Positions 16,927-24,198 of a DNA stretch of 64,000 bases are shown here, piece by piece; within the stretch, counting starts at the first letter, position 1; every line of letters begins with the position of its first letter. The DNA comes from Allgaiera indica. GTDB lineage: Bacteria; Pseudomonadota; Alphaproteobacteria; Rhodobacterales; Rhodobacteraceae. Made by a program: the position numbers and the translations under genes. Location of the stretch: contig NZ_FNOB01000014.1 of NCBI RefSeq assembly GCF_900106675.1, forward strand, positions 51,099 through 115,098. The letters run 5' to 3'. A model generated the notes under the pieces. It was not told the DNA's origin, did no database searches, and was given only the letters and a program-made list of their open reading frames with translations.

Positions 16927-17073
16927 GCCAAGACACCGCAGCATTCGGCAACTTCGTGCTGGCCCGGGCGTATCGCTGCGCCGCGGGCCAGTGCCATCAA
17001 TCCATCAAACCATCGCCCGGATCGCCGACAAGATGACCTTGTCGCCGCGGGCAGCCCATGAAGGTGAAATGAC

Positions 17074-18099
17074 ATGATCCAACCGCTTTTTCCCGCCCCT
17101 TCCTTTTCCGATCTGCGCGACCGCGTCGTGGCGCTGCCCGACGCCGACGCCGGGGCCATCAAGGCCGCCCGCGCGCGTCAGGACAGCCTGACCAAGCCGC
17201 CGGGGTCACTGGGCCGGCTGGAAGACCTGGCCGTGTTCATGGCCGGCTGGCATGGGGTCGCGCGGCCCCGGATCGCACAGGCTCAGGCGTTGGTCTTTGC
17301 CGGCAACCACGGGATCTGTGCCCAGGGGGTGAACCCTTTCCCGCAGGAGGTGACGGCGCAGATGGTGGCGAATTTCCAGGCCGGGGGCGCGGCCATCAAC
17401 CAGCTTTGCCGTGCTTCCGGCGCCGAGCTGACAGTGATCGCGCTTGATCTTGAACGCCCGACCGCCGATTTCAGCGCGGGCCCGGCGATGCGCGAGGCCG
17501 AGGTTCTGGACGCGATGGCCCGCGGGGCCCAGGCCGTCGACCCCGGGGCGGACGTGCTGATCCTGGGGGAGATGGGGATTGGCAACTCGACCGTCGCGGC
17601 GGCGCTGACGCGGGCGCTGTTCGGCGGCACGGCGGACGAATGGGTCGGGCCGGGGGCCGGTTCGGACAGCGAGGGGCTGCGCCTCAAGGCGCGGGTGATC
17701 GAGGCGGGCGTTGCGCGGCACGCGGCGGCGCTGGCCGATCCGTTGGCGGTGCTGGCGGCCTTCGGCGGGCGCGAGCAGGCGGCGATCTGCGGTGCGGTTC
17801 TGGCGGCGCGGGCGGCGCGGATTCCCGTGATCCTTGATGGTTTCATCTGCACCGCGGCGGCGGCGGTGCTGCATGCGCTGGATGCGGGTGCGCTCGACCA
17901 CTGCCTTGTCGGTCACGCGAGTGCCGAGCCCGGGCACCGGCGCCTGCTTGGCGTGCTTGGCAAGAAGGCGGTGCTTGACCTGGGGATGCGGCTGGGCGAG
18001 GGCTCGGGCGCGGCGGTGGCGCTGGGGGTGCTGCGCGCGGCGCTGGCGGCCCATGACGGCATGGCGACCTTTGCCGAAGCGGGCGTGTCGGGGGGGTGA
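17074..18099 (+). CDS. cobT: Nicotinate-nucleotide--dimethylbenzimidazole phosphoribosyltransferase
   Basis: A 341-residue enzyme that transfers phosphoribose from nicotinate mononucleotide to dimethylbenzimidazole, forming alpha-ribazole phosphate for the cobalamin nucleotide loop. Motifs include QDSLTKPPGSLGRLEDLAV, FAGNHGICAQGVNPFPQEVT, LGEMGIGNSTVAAAL and FICTAAAAVLHALD, with the catalytic glutamate in the C-terminal F-A-E-A-G-V-S-G. It lies 148 bp after bluB, whose product it consumes. The gap is large enough for a second promoter, but co-regulation by the upstream riboswitch is plausible. Confidence 0.96.
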   Translation: MIQPLFPAPSFSDLRDRVVALPDADAGAIKAARARQDSLTKPPGSLGRLEDLAVFMAGWHGVARPRIAQAQALVFAGNHGICAQGVNPFPQEVTAQMVANFQAGGAAINQLCRASGAELTVIALDLERPTADFSAGPAMREAEVLDAMARGAQAVDPGADVLILGEMGIGNSTVAAALTRALFGGTADEWVGPGAGSDSEGLRLKARVIEAGVARHAAALADPLAVLAAFGGREQAAICGAVLAARAARIPVILDGFICTAAAAVLHALDAGALDHCLVGHASAEPGHRRLLGVLGKKAVLDLGMRLGEGSGAAVALGVLRAALAAHDGMATFAEAGVSGG

Positions 18100-18151
18100 C
18101 CCCGCGCTTGCCCGAAGGCGCGGGCGGTCCCGGCCCTGTTGGCCCGCGCGG

Positions 18152-18517
18152 TCAGTCGAATGCCGCGATCCGCCTCAGAAGGTAGCCTTGCAAGGCCTTG
18201 GCGTTGTTGAACTGCTCGTTCCTGGCGCCGTAGATCAACGTGACTGGGCCCTCCTCGACCCGCGCCAGAAGCGCGCCAAGCGCCTCTGGCTGCAAGTCCA
18301 GCTCGGCGCCATAGCGGCGCTGAAACTCCGGCCATTTGGCAGGGTCGTGGTTGAACCAGCGGCGAAGCGCGTCGCTGGGCGCCAGATCCTTCATCCACGC
18401 CGAGAGACGGGCGCGATCCCTGGCCAGCCCGCGCGGCCAGAGCCGGTCGACCAGAATGCGCTGCCCGTCCGACACCCGGGCGGCGCGGTATGCGCGTTTG
18501 ATGCGGATGTCGGTCAC
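18152..18517 (-). CDS. DUF488 family protein (YeaO-like)
   Basis: A 121-residue protein with the DUF488/YeaO signature: an early R-I-L-V-D-R-L-W-P-R-G motif (residues 21-31), W-M-K-D-L-A-P-S-D-A-L-R-R-W-F and the final V-T-L-I-Y-G-A-R-N-E-Q-F-N-N-A block. The length is normal for the family. The biochemical role is unknown. It is convergent with cobT and shows no functional link to its neighbours. Confidence 0.88.
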   Translation of the reverse strand: MTDIRIKRAYRAARVSDGQRILVDRLWPRGLARDRARLSAWMKDLAPSDALRRWFNHDPAKWPEFQRRYGAELDLQPEALGALLARVEEGPVTLIYGARNEQFNNAKALQGYLLRRIAAFD

Positions 18518-18673
18518 GCCGGTCGGTTCCTTGCGGTGGTCGGTGCAGCGGGTTGCGTCAGGGGAAAGCTAGGCCGCCCGGCGCGAACCGCAAGGTCAAA
18601 TGGGTATTGTCAATGCCTATTGATGGGTGCAGGTTTGCCGCGCAAGGTCAGACGGCGGCAGCGGGGCAAAAAG

Positions 18674-19006
18674 ATGATCGGGTTCGAGAACGGCACCATT
18701 CAGGTCGACGCGGAAGAGATCGCCCCCGGCCTGCGTCTGACGCCGGACGAGGTGATGCAGGGGTTCAGAAATGGCACGATCACCAGCGTCTGTGAACAGG
18801 GGCAGGACGAGGACGCCGGCCGGCACCGGCTGACGTTCACCTCGGCCGACCGGCGGCTGCGCCTGATCGTGGACGCCGAGGGGAGGGTGTTGAAACGATT
18901 GTCGGCGGACCGCGCGCCGGCGCGAACGGGGCAACAGCCCGAGGCCGGCACGGACCGCGCGCGGCAAACCCCGACTGCGGCTTCGCGGATCGGAGGCACC
19001 AAATGA
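18674..19006 (+). CDS. DUF6522-like small protein
   Basis: A 110-residue acidic protein. The first 75 residues look like a compact conserved domain (FENGTIQVDAEEIAPGLRLTPDEVMQGFRNGTITSVCEQG, then L-T-F-T-S-A-D-R-R-L-R-L). The last 30 are low-complexity and rich in Ala, Arg and Thr. I associate the domain with DUF6522 of alphaproteobacteria, with moderate certainty. The stop overlaps the start of the cyclo-ligase gene (ATGA), so the two are co-translated. Function is unknown. Confidence 0.65.
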   Translation: MIGFENGTIQVDAEEIAPGLRLTPDEVMQGFRNGTITSVCEQGQDEDAGRHRLTFTSADRRLRLIVDAEGRVLKRLSADRAPARTGQQPEAGTDRARQTPTAASRIGGTK

Positions 19007-19698
19007 ACGACGACGATATCGCCGATGGCGGGTCTGGCGGCAGCTATGCCTCGCCGCCGTGTTTCTGGCATGAACTGGACCCGTCCCAGGGCGGCCTGCC
19101 CGCCGAGCCCGATGCGCAGCAGGCCCGCGACGTGGCGCGTTGGCGCAAGGCCGAGCGTATCCGCCTTCTCGACGCCCGCGCCGCCCTGCCGCTGGCTGTG
19201 CGCGAGGCCGCGGCGGCGGCCATTGCCGCGCATCTTGACCGGGTGATCGGCGATGTGGCGGGCAAGGTCGTGTCGGCCTATTGGCCGATCCGGTCGGAGC
19301 TGGACCTGCGGCCCTGGCTGGCCACGCTGATCGCGCGCGGGGCGGTGGCGGCCTTGCCGCTTGTGGTCGAAAAGGCCGCGCCGCTGCGATTCCGCGCCTG
19401 GGCGCCGGGCGTGCGGATGACGCGTGGGTTCTGGAACATTCCGGTGCCCGCCGAGGGCGACTGGCTGACCCCCGATATCCTGATTTCCCCGGTCGTCGGA
19501 CATGATGCCGACTGCTACCGGCTTGGCTATGGCGGCGGCTATTTCGATCGCACGCTGGCGGTGGCGGGACCCGGGGCGCGGGCCTATGGTGTCGGCCTGG
19601 CGGCAAGCCGGATCGCCACCATCTACCCGCAGCCGCATGACATCCCGATGCGCGCCGTGGTGACCGAAACCGGCGTTTGCCAGCCAAGCGCCCGCTGA
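19003..19698 (+). CDS. 5-formyltetrahydrofolate cyclo-ligase
   Basis: A 231-residue enzyme converting 5-formyl-THF and ATP to 5,10-methenyl-THF in the cytosol. The core has a basic N-terminal helix (R-W-R-K-A-E-R-I-R-L-L-D-A-R), VSAYWPIRSELDLRPW, the D-I-L-I-S-P-V-V-G-H-D segment, and the glycine-rich nucleotide-binding RLGYGGGYFDRTL. About 35 residues before the core (SYASPPCFWHELDPSQ) are typical of the alphaproteobacterial subgroup. It is translationally coupled to the preceding small gene. Confidence 0.9.
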   Translation: MNDDDIADGGSGGSYASPPCFWHELDPSQGGLPAEPDAQQARDVARWRKAERIRLLDARAALPLAVREAAAAAIAAHLDRVIGDVAGKVVSAYWPIRSELDLRPWLATLIARGAVAALPLVVEKAAPLRFRAWAPGVRMTRGFWNIPVPAEGDWLTPDILISPVVGHDADCYRLGYGGGYFDRTLAVAGPGARAYGVGLAASRIATIYPQPHDIPMRAVVTETGVCQPSAR

Positions 19699-19813
19699 CG
19701 GCGCCCCGCCGCGCGACACTGCATGACATGGGCGATACATAGGCTGGCCTTGCCGAGCGCCCCCAGCTCCGCGCGGAGCTGAGAGCGCGGAATGCTCCAG
19801 GCCCTGGCGTCGG

Positions 19814-20467
19814 TCAGGCGGGCATCTTGGCAAGCTGGTCGAGGATATTCTTGTAGTTCTCCACGCCCTGGGCGCCGGTCACCAGATGCCTGCGCGAAAA
19901 GACAACGGCGGGAACACCCCGGATACCCTGACGGATCCAGTGATTTTCAGCGGCGCGCACTTCGGCCGCGAACCTCTGGTCGGCCAGAACCGCCAGCGCC
20001 TCGGCGCGGTCCAGCCCGATCCCGGCCGCCACATCGGCCAGCACGGCATCGTCCGACAGATTGCGCCGTTCGGTGAAATGAGCGGTGAACAGGGCCTGTT
20101 TCAGGTCGTGCATCCGGCCCGACAGGTTTGCCCAATGCAGCAATTGATGCGCGTTGAAGGTGTTGTGCATCCGCATGTCGTCGGAAAAGCCGAAGGCAAA
20201 GCCCACCTCGGCGCCGATCGCGGTCATCCTGACCCGGCTTTCTTCAGACTGCTCTGGCGTGGAGCCGTACTTCTCGGCCACATGCTCGCGCAGGTTCTGG
20301 CCCTCGGGGGGCATATCGGGGTTCAGTTCGAACGGATGCCAGTGGATTTCATGCGCGGTGCCCGTCGCGTCCAGCGCGGCGGCCAACTGGCGGTAGCCGA
20401 TGACGCACCAGGGGCACATAACATCCGACACGATGTCGATGCGCAAGGGTTGTGATGGTTCGGTCAT
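19814..20467 (-). CDS. DsbA-family oxidoreductase, FrnE-like (copy 1)
   Basis: A 217-residue protein with a thioredoxin fold and helical insertion. The active site is C18-P-W-C21 at the start of the first helix after the strand I-D-I-V-S-D-V-M. Family motifs include WHPFELNPDMPPEG, ANLSGRMHDLKQALFTAHFTERRNLSD and GIRGVPAVVFSRRHLVTGAQG with the cis-proline. There is no signal peptide, so it acts in the cytoplasm. FrnE relatives function in disulfide chemistry or oxidative-stress resistance. The protein is nearly identical to that at 37222-37875. Confidence 0.9.
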   Translation of the reverse strand: MTEPSQPLRIDIVSDVMCPWCVIGYRQLAAALDATGTAHEIHWHPFELNPDMPPEGQNLREHVAEKYGSTPEQSEESRVRMTAIGAEVGFAFGFSDDMRMHNTFNAHQLLHWANLSGRMHDLKQALFTAHFTERRNLSDDAVLADVAAGIGLDRAEALAVLADQRFAAEVRAAENHWIRQGIRGVPAVVFSRRHLVTGAQGVENYKNILDQLAKMPA

Positions 20468-20668
20468 AGTCTAGCCTTTCCGCTTGGCCCGGGACGAGGC
20501 GATCGCCCCCGAAAGCCCGTCATGCAAATCGTGAAATCGAAGGCGGCCGAGATCTCCGCCGTCTTCGGGCGTCATATCAGAAAGCCGCCCTGTGCGAATA
20601 TAGCGCCGGGGGCGCGAATTGCCTATCCGTCGGGGGGCGGCGGCATGTCTTGCCGGGGGTGGCATAGG

Positions 20669-21514
20669 CTAATCCCGCGAACGCCGCGACGGACGCAGCG
20701 ACAGCGCAATGCCCCCCAGCACCAGGACCGTGGCGGTCACGAAGCGCCAGCTAAGCGCCTCGCCCAGCAGGGCCACGCCGCCGGCGGTGGCAAGGATCGG
20801 AACGCCAAGCTGCGCGATCGCCGCGGTCGAGGCCCGCAGCTGCGGCAGCACATGATACCACAGCGCATAGCCCAACCCCGATGTCACCACGCCGGAGGCC
20901 AGCGCCAGCGCCACCCCCGTCGGGGTCAGCGGCGCGCCCACCGCAAGGGGAAGCGCGGCGATCCCGAACGGCGTGGCCAGCAGGAAATTCGCGGCGGTCT
21001 CGGCCTCGGGTTCGCTGGCGCCCCGGCCCAGGATCGAATAGGCGCCCCAGGCGATGCCCGCGGCGGCCATCAGCAAAGAGCCCGCCGGATCGGGCGTGGC
21101 GTGCCCCGCGGGCCACATCAGCCAGATCAGCCCTGCAAAGGCCACCGCCGCCCCGATCAGGCGCTGCGGAGGCATCCGTTCGCCCGACCGCAGGCCGGCA
21201 GAGAACATCGTGATCTGGACCGCACCGAACAGGATCAGCGCCCCCACCCCGGCCGAGAGCCACACATAGGCGAAGGAGAACCCCAGCACATAGATCGCCA
21301 GCGCCACGACGCCGCGCCACCGCCCCGGGGTTGCAAGCGGCAGCTTCCGCCCGCGCAAGATCACCAGCAGCGAAAGTGCCAGCGCCGCCGAGGCAAGCCG
21401 TATCGCGCTGAACGCGGCCGGGCCGATGCGCCCCTCGGCCAGGCCCACCCGCGTAAGCACGGAATTCGCCGCGAAGGCGATCATGGTGACGAGGATCAGC
21501 GCGAACAGTCGCAT
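20669..21514 (-). CDS. EamA/DMT-family transporter (copy 1)
   Basis: A 281-residue inner-membrane protein with ten helices in two EamA repeats, starting M-R-L-F-A-L-I-L-V-T-M-I-A-F-A-A-N-S-V-L-T-R. A later feature is LWYHVLPQLRASTAAIAQLGVPILATAGG in the second repeat. The ATG at 21514 sets the first helix at the N-terminus; the longer upstream frame is not shared with copy 2. The paralogue at 38075-38920 differs at scattered residues only. The substrate is unknown; its position next to an FrnE-like protein is conserved in both copies. Confidence 0.88.
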   Translation of the reverse strand: MRLFALILVTMIAFAANSVLTRVGLAEGRIGPAAFSAIRLASAALALSLLVILRGRKLPLATPGRWRGVVALAIYVLGFSFAYVWLSAGVGALILFGAVQITMFSAGLRSGERMPPQRLIGAAVAFAGLIWLMWPAGHATPDPAGSLLMAAAGIAWGAYSILGRGASEPEAETAANFLLATPFGIAALPLAVGAPLTPTGVALALASGVVTSGLGYALWYHVLPQLRASTAAIAQLGVPILATAGGVALLGEALSWRFVTATVLVLGGIALSLRPSRRSRD

Positions 21515-21655
21515 CCGGACTCCCAGGGAATGAACAGCACGCGAGGACATGCACCATTGCACCAAGAGATCAAGGTGCCGATGGGCTGTTCGCTTCAACC
21601 AAACCGAATGCTGGTCGCGGCGCGGCGAAGGTCGATCCCAAGGAAACGTGGACAG

Positions 21656-21772
21656 CTAGGGAAGAAGACCCCATCCATTTGCCGCCGCGCCAAGGACAAT
21701 CGCGTTACCGGTTGACCAGGCGGCCGGGGCTATCGCCAAGGCGACGGCAAAAGGCACCGCAATGTCGAGCAT
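21656..21772 (-). pseudogene. Remnant of the beta-propeller gene (first ~30 codons)
   Basis: The minus-strand frame from ATG 21772 to TAG 21656 encodes a signal-peptide-like N-terminus (FAVALAIAPAAW, then N-A-I-V-L-G-A-A-A-N). It aligns with the first 30 residues of the intact propeller protein at 39136-40146 (FAVTLAIAPAAYA, then N-T-T-V-L-G-A-T-A-N). After that the reading diverges and stops. The remaining roughly 900 bp are deleted in this copy. Confidence 0.8.
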
Positions 21773-21976
21773 GTATTCAAAAATTATCCCGGCTTCATCT
21801 TGAGGATGCTGTGACGACACGAGAGCTTGCATAGCCGGTACTTAGCTCACGGAAAAGTATGGGGTATGTTGCGATTATTCGGTCAAAGGGGCTTCGTCGA
21901 TGGCCCCGATTGCCCGAAGGCGGGGATGCGGGCCTTGTGCCGCACCCCCGCCCTGAATGTGGATCGCAAGCGGCGC

Positions 21977-22303
21977 TTAGCGCGTCGTCGTGGCATTCAG
22001 CGGCAGATTGCCGGTCACCACCACATGGGTGCTACCCGCGCTTTGACCGTTGTATTGCTGCGCGAAGGGCATCCGCGGCTCGGCGCCCAGTTCGGCGACC
22101 TTGACCTCGCCCGCAGTGCCTTGGGTATCGGCGGCGCTGACCGGCTGGAAGGCCAGATCGGGCTGCGGGGCCAGAGCCTCGACCGAGACCGACATGGGGG
22201 TCGCGTCGGCAGCGGTCGCCACGCCATGGGCCATCGCCATCGGTGCGGCGGCGGTCAGCGACACAAGAGCGATTGCAGCGATTTTCGTCAGACGGATATC
22301 CAT
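21977..22303 (-). CDS. Small secreted protein of unknown function (copy 1)
   Basis: A 108-residue protein with a Sec signal peptide (about residues 1-25, ending P-M-A-M-A-H). The mature part of about 80 residues has no cysteine and no family I recognise. It is rich in Ala, Val and Pro, with EALAPQPDLAFQPVSAAD, then V-A-E-L-G-A-E-P-R-M-P-F-A-Q-Q, then STHVVVTGNL at the end. The copy at 40338-40664 shares both conserved blocks. It is probably periplasmic or extracellular and was associated with the propeller protein before the deletion. Confidence 0.7.
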   Translation of the reverse strand: MDIRLTKIAAIALVSLTAAAPMAMAHGVATAADATPMSVSVEALAPQPDLAFQPVSAADTQGTAGEVKVAELGAEPRMPFAQQYNGQSAGSTHVVVTGNLPLNATTTR

Positions 22304-22601
22304 CTTTTCTTCCTTTCCTTCACAGCGTCTGGGCGGGTCCTTCCGGCGTGGCCGGGCAGATCGGAAACAGACAAGCCGGCTTCGCTACCGGTCCTTGAGG
22401 ATCGGCGCGAACAGGCTATATCGTTTTCGGAGCACTGCCCTGGTGCGGCCGTCAGGCCGGTTCCGGCCAGACGAATGTGACTTTCTTATTATGGGCGCGG
22501 GCTGTGCCGCATCCCGGGGGTTGTCGATCTGGAACCGATGGGACCGGGATTATCCCCTGCCCGTTTCCGGGCGTGTTCCGTCGGTTCGTGACAGATATGT
22601 A

Positions 22602-22620
22602 AAACTGAACGGTTCAGTTT
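22602..22620. promoter_or_regulatory. 19-bp palindrome AAACTGAACGGTTCAGTTT (copy 1)
   Basis: A perfect 9-1-9 inverted repeat with the same half sites as the one at 40963-40981. The shape is typical of TetR-family operators. It lies 300 bp upstream of the small secreted protein gene. No regulator gene is next to it in either copy. The rest of 22304-22880 holds no gene. A conserved 26-bp AT-rich segment at 22469-22494 (also at 40831-40856) may be a promoter. Confidence 0.55.
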
Positions 22621-22882
22621 AAATATGCATCACAGATGCGTGTTTGTTCGTGATTTCCCGCGATCACGCCACCACAGGGCGTGCAAAAGCGCGGGACTGT
22701 CGCGACGCCGAAGCTGTTGACGGATCTGGCAGCGAAAGACCGGTTCCTTGCCGAACCCCGGCCACACCGACATCGGCGACCGTCGCCTGATATCGGCCCT
22801 GCAGCCGTTCATGACAGCCGCGGCCCGTATCGGATGAAATGATCCTGGCCCTCCGGCACAAAGCCTCACGCCTCGCCATTTT

Positions 22883-22916
22883 TGGCATACCATAATCGGG
22901 AAAATCTGGTATACCA
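22883..22916. promoter_or_regulatory. Tandem TGGYATACCA operators upstream of the sugar ABC operon
   Basis: TGGCATACCA at 22883-22892 and the perfect palindrome TGGTATACCA at 22907-22916 are 24 bp apart, start to start, and lie 125-160 bp before the binding-protein start codon. TGGTATACCA is the core of FadR-subfamily GntR operators such as the UxuR/ExuR site. A GntR or similar regulator, not encoded beside the operon, probably controls it. Confidence 0.5.
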
Positions 22917-23040
22917 TTGCGGTAACGATCTCACGGCCCGGCACGGGATTGCCAACGTTGGGGCTAGAATTCTCGCGGAGATGGAGGACGGCTGCCTCGG
23001 CAGAAGCGCCGAGGAGGTCGCGCAAATGGGAGAGGAAAAC

Positions 23041-24132
23041 ATGCAACGAAGGGATTTTCTGCGAACGACCCTGGCGGGGGCCGCCGCGATCGCGCTGAAC
23101 GACACGCTGCCGGGCATGGCGATCGCGGGGGCTAGGGAATGCTTCTCGCCCTGGGACAGCGGCACCCAGACCTTCGCGTGGAAGAAGAAGCAGGGCCCCT
23201 ACAAGATCGCCCTGTCGAATTCCTACATCGGCAACATGTGGCGGACGGAGATGATCCAGATCGCCAAGGCCTATACCGAGGAGCCCGCGGTCAAGCGCGA
23301 TATCAAGGAATTCATGGTTTCGAGCGCGGGCAACGACGTCAGCGCGCAGATCGCGCAGATGAACCAGATGATCCTTGCCGGTGTGGATGCGATCGTGCTC
23401 GACGCGGCCTCGCCCACCGGCCTCAACTCGGTGATCGACCAAGCGGTCGCCGCCGGGATCCTGGTGGTTTCCTTCGACAACGTGGTGACCACCAAAAAGG
23501 CCGTCTGGGTCAACCAGAACCAGTTCGAGATGGGCCAGAAATGGGCCAACTGGCTGGTCCAGAGGACCGGCGACAAGGGCAATATTCTCGTCGTGCGCGG
23601 CGTCGCGGGCACCTTCGTCGATCAGGAACGCATGAAGGGCGGCGAGGCGGTCTTCAAGAAATATCCCGGCATCAAGATCACCGAAGTCTACGGCAAGTGG
23701 GATGACGGCACCGCGCAGAAGGTGGTGGCGAACGCGCTGGCCTCGGGCACCAAATTCGACGCGGTCTGGAGCGAAGGCGGAGACACCGGCGTGGTGCGCG
23801 CCTTCCAGCAGGCGGGGCTGAAGATGCCGCCGATCGCGGGCGAAGCCGAGAACGGATTCCGCACGCTGGCGGCCAAGGACAAGTTCCCGATGCTGTCGAT
23901 TGGCCAGTCGCCGGCCCTGGGCGCGCTGGGGATCAAGGTCGCGGTGGCGATCCTGAAGGGCGAGAAGCTGCCACAGTCGATCGCGACGCCGCAGCCGACC
24001 GCGACCAACGCGACGCTGAAGCCGGGGGTGAACTATTTCCCCAACCTCCCCGACAGTTTCTTCACGCCGATCTCGATCAGCGACTGCGGCCTGAACTTCA
24101 CGGCCGAGAAGATCCTCAAGATCAAGGTCTGA
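23041..24132 (+). CDS. Sugar ABC transporter substrate-binding protein (RbsB/Peripla_BP_4 type)
   Basis: A 363-residue periplasmic binding protein. The N-terminus (M-Q-R-R-D-F-L-R-T-T-L-A-G) has a twin-arginine motif and may be Tat exported. Family features are YKIALSNSYIGNMWRTEMIQ, the repeated I-A-Q-M-N-Q-M-I-L-A-G-V-D-A-I-V-L-D, VVSFDNVVTTKKAVWVNQNQ and FDAVWSEGGDTGVVRAF. The ATG at 23041 follows GGGAGAGG; an ATG 15 bp upstream is less well placed. It is the first gene of an operon with one ATPase, two permeases and a lactonase, so the ligand is probably a sugar or aldonate-forming pentose/hexose. Confidence 0.9.
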   Translation: MQRRDFLRTTLAGAAAIALNDTLPGMAIAGARECFSPWDSGTQTFAWKKKQGPYKIALSNSYIGNMWRTEMIQIAKAYTEEPAVKRDIKEFMVSSAGNDVSAQIAQMNQMILAGVDAIVLDAASPTGLNSVIDQAVAAGILVVSFDNVVTTKKAVWVNQNQFEMGQKWANWLVQRTGDKGNILVVRGVAGTFVDQERMKGGEAVFKKYPGIKITEVYGKWDDGTAQKVVANALASGTKFDAVWSEGGDTGVVRAFQQAGLKMPPIAGEAENGFRTLAAKDKFPMLSIGQSPALGALGIKVAVAILKGEKLPQSIATPQPTATNATLKPGVNYFPNLPDSFFTPISISDCGLNFTAEKILKIKV

Positions 24133-24198
24133 GGCGCCCGCCGTCCGACTGCAAGACCACCGCCCCGGCCGATCGGGGCGGCGTATGGGGGAACTTGG

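Larger units (their letters stand above)
19814..22660. repeat. Duplicated block, copy 1 (FrnE-EamA-propeller remnant-secreted protein)
   Basis: This block is repeated in the same order and strand at 37222-41020. Similarity starts at the stop codon of the FrnE-like gene and continues through the intergenic DNA, the EamA gene, the first codons of a beta-propeller gene, a 108-residue secreted protein, its upstream region and a 19-bp palindrome. It fades after about 22660. The coding parts look highly similar at the protein level. The main difference is that copy 1 lacks nearly all of the propeller gene. Confidence 0.88.

Noticed and set aside
18097..18125. GC-rich stem-loop after cobT as a terminator
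   Set aside because: A CCGCGC/GCGCGG stem can be drawn, but the loop is large and no T tract follows, so I do not list it.
20520..20545. Minus-strand R-L-R-F-H-D-L-H-D, resembling the tyrosine-integrase R-x-H-D-L-R-H motif, also present at about 37930-37955
   Set aside because: The motif is short, lacks the following His-Thr and the rest of an integrase, and sits in the conserved gap between FrnE-like and EamA genes, where it is more simply explained by the block duplication.
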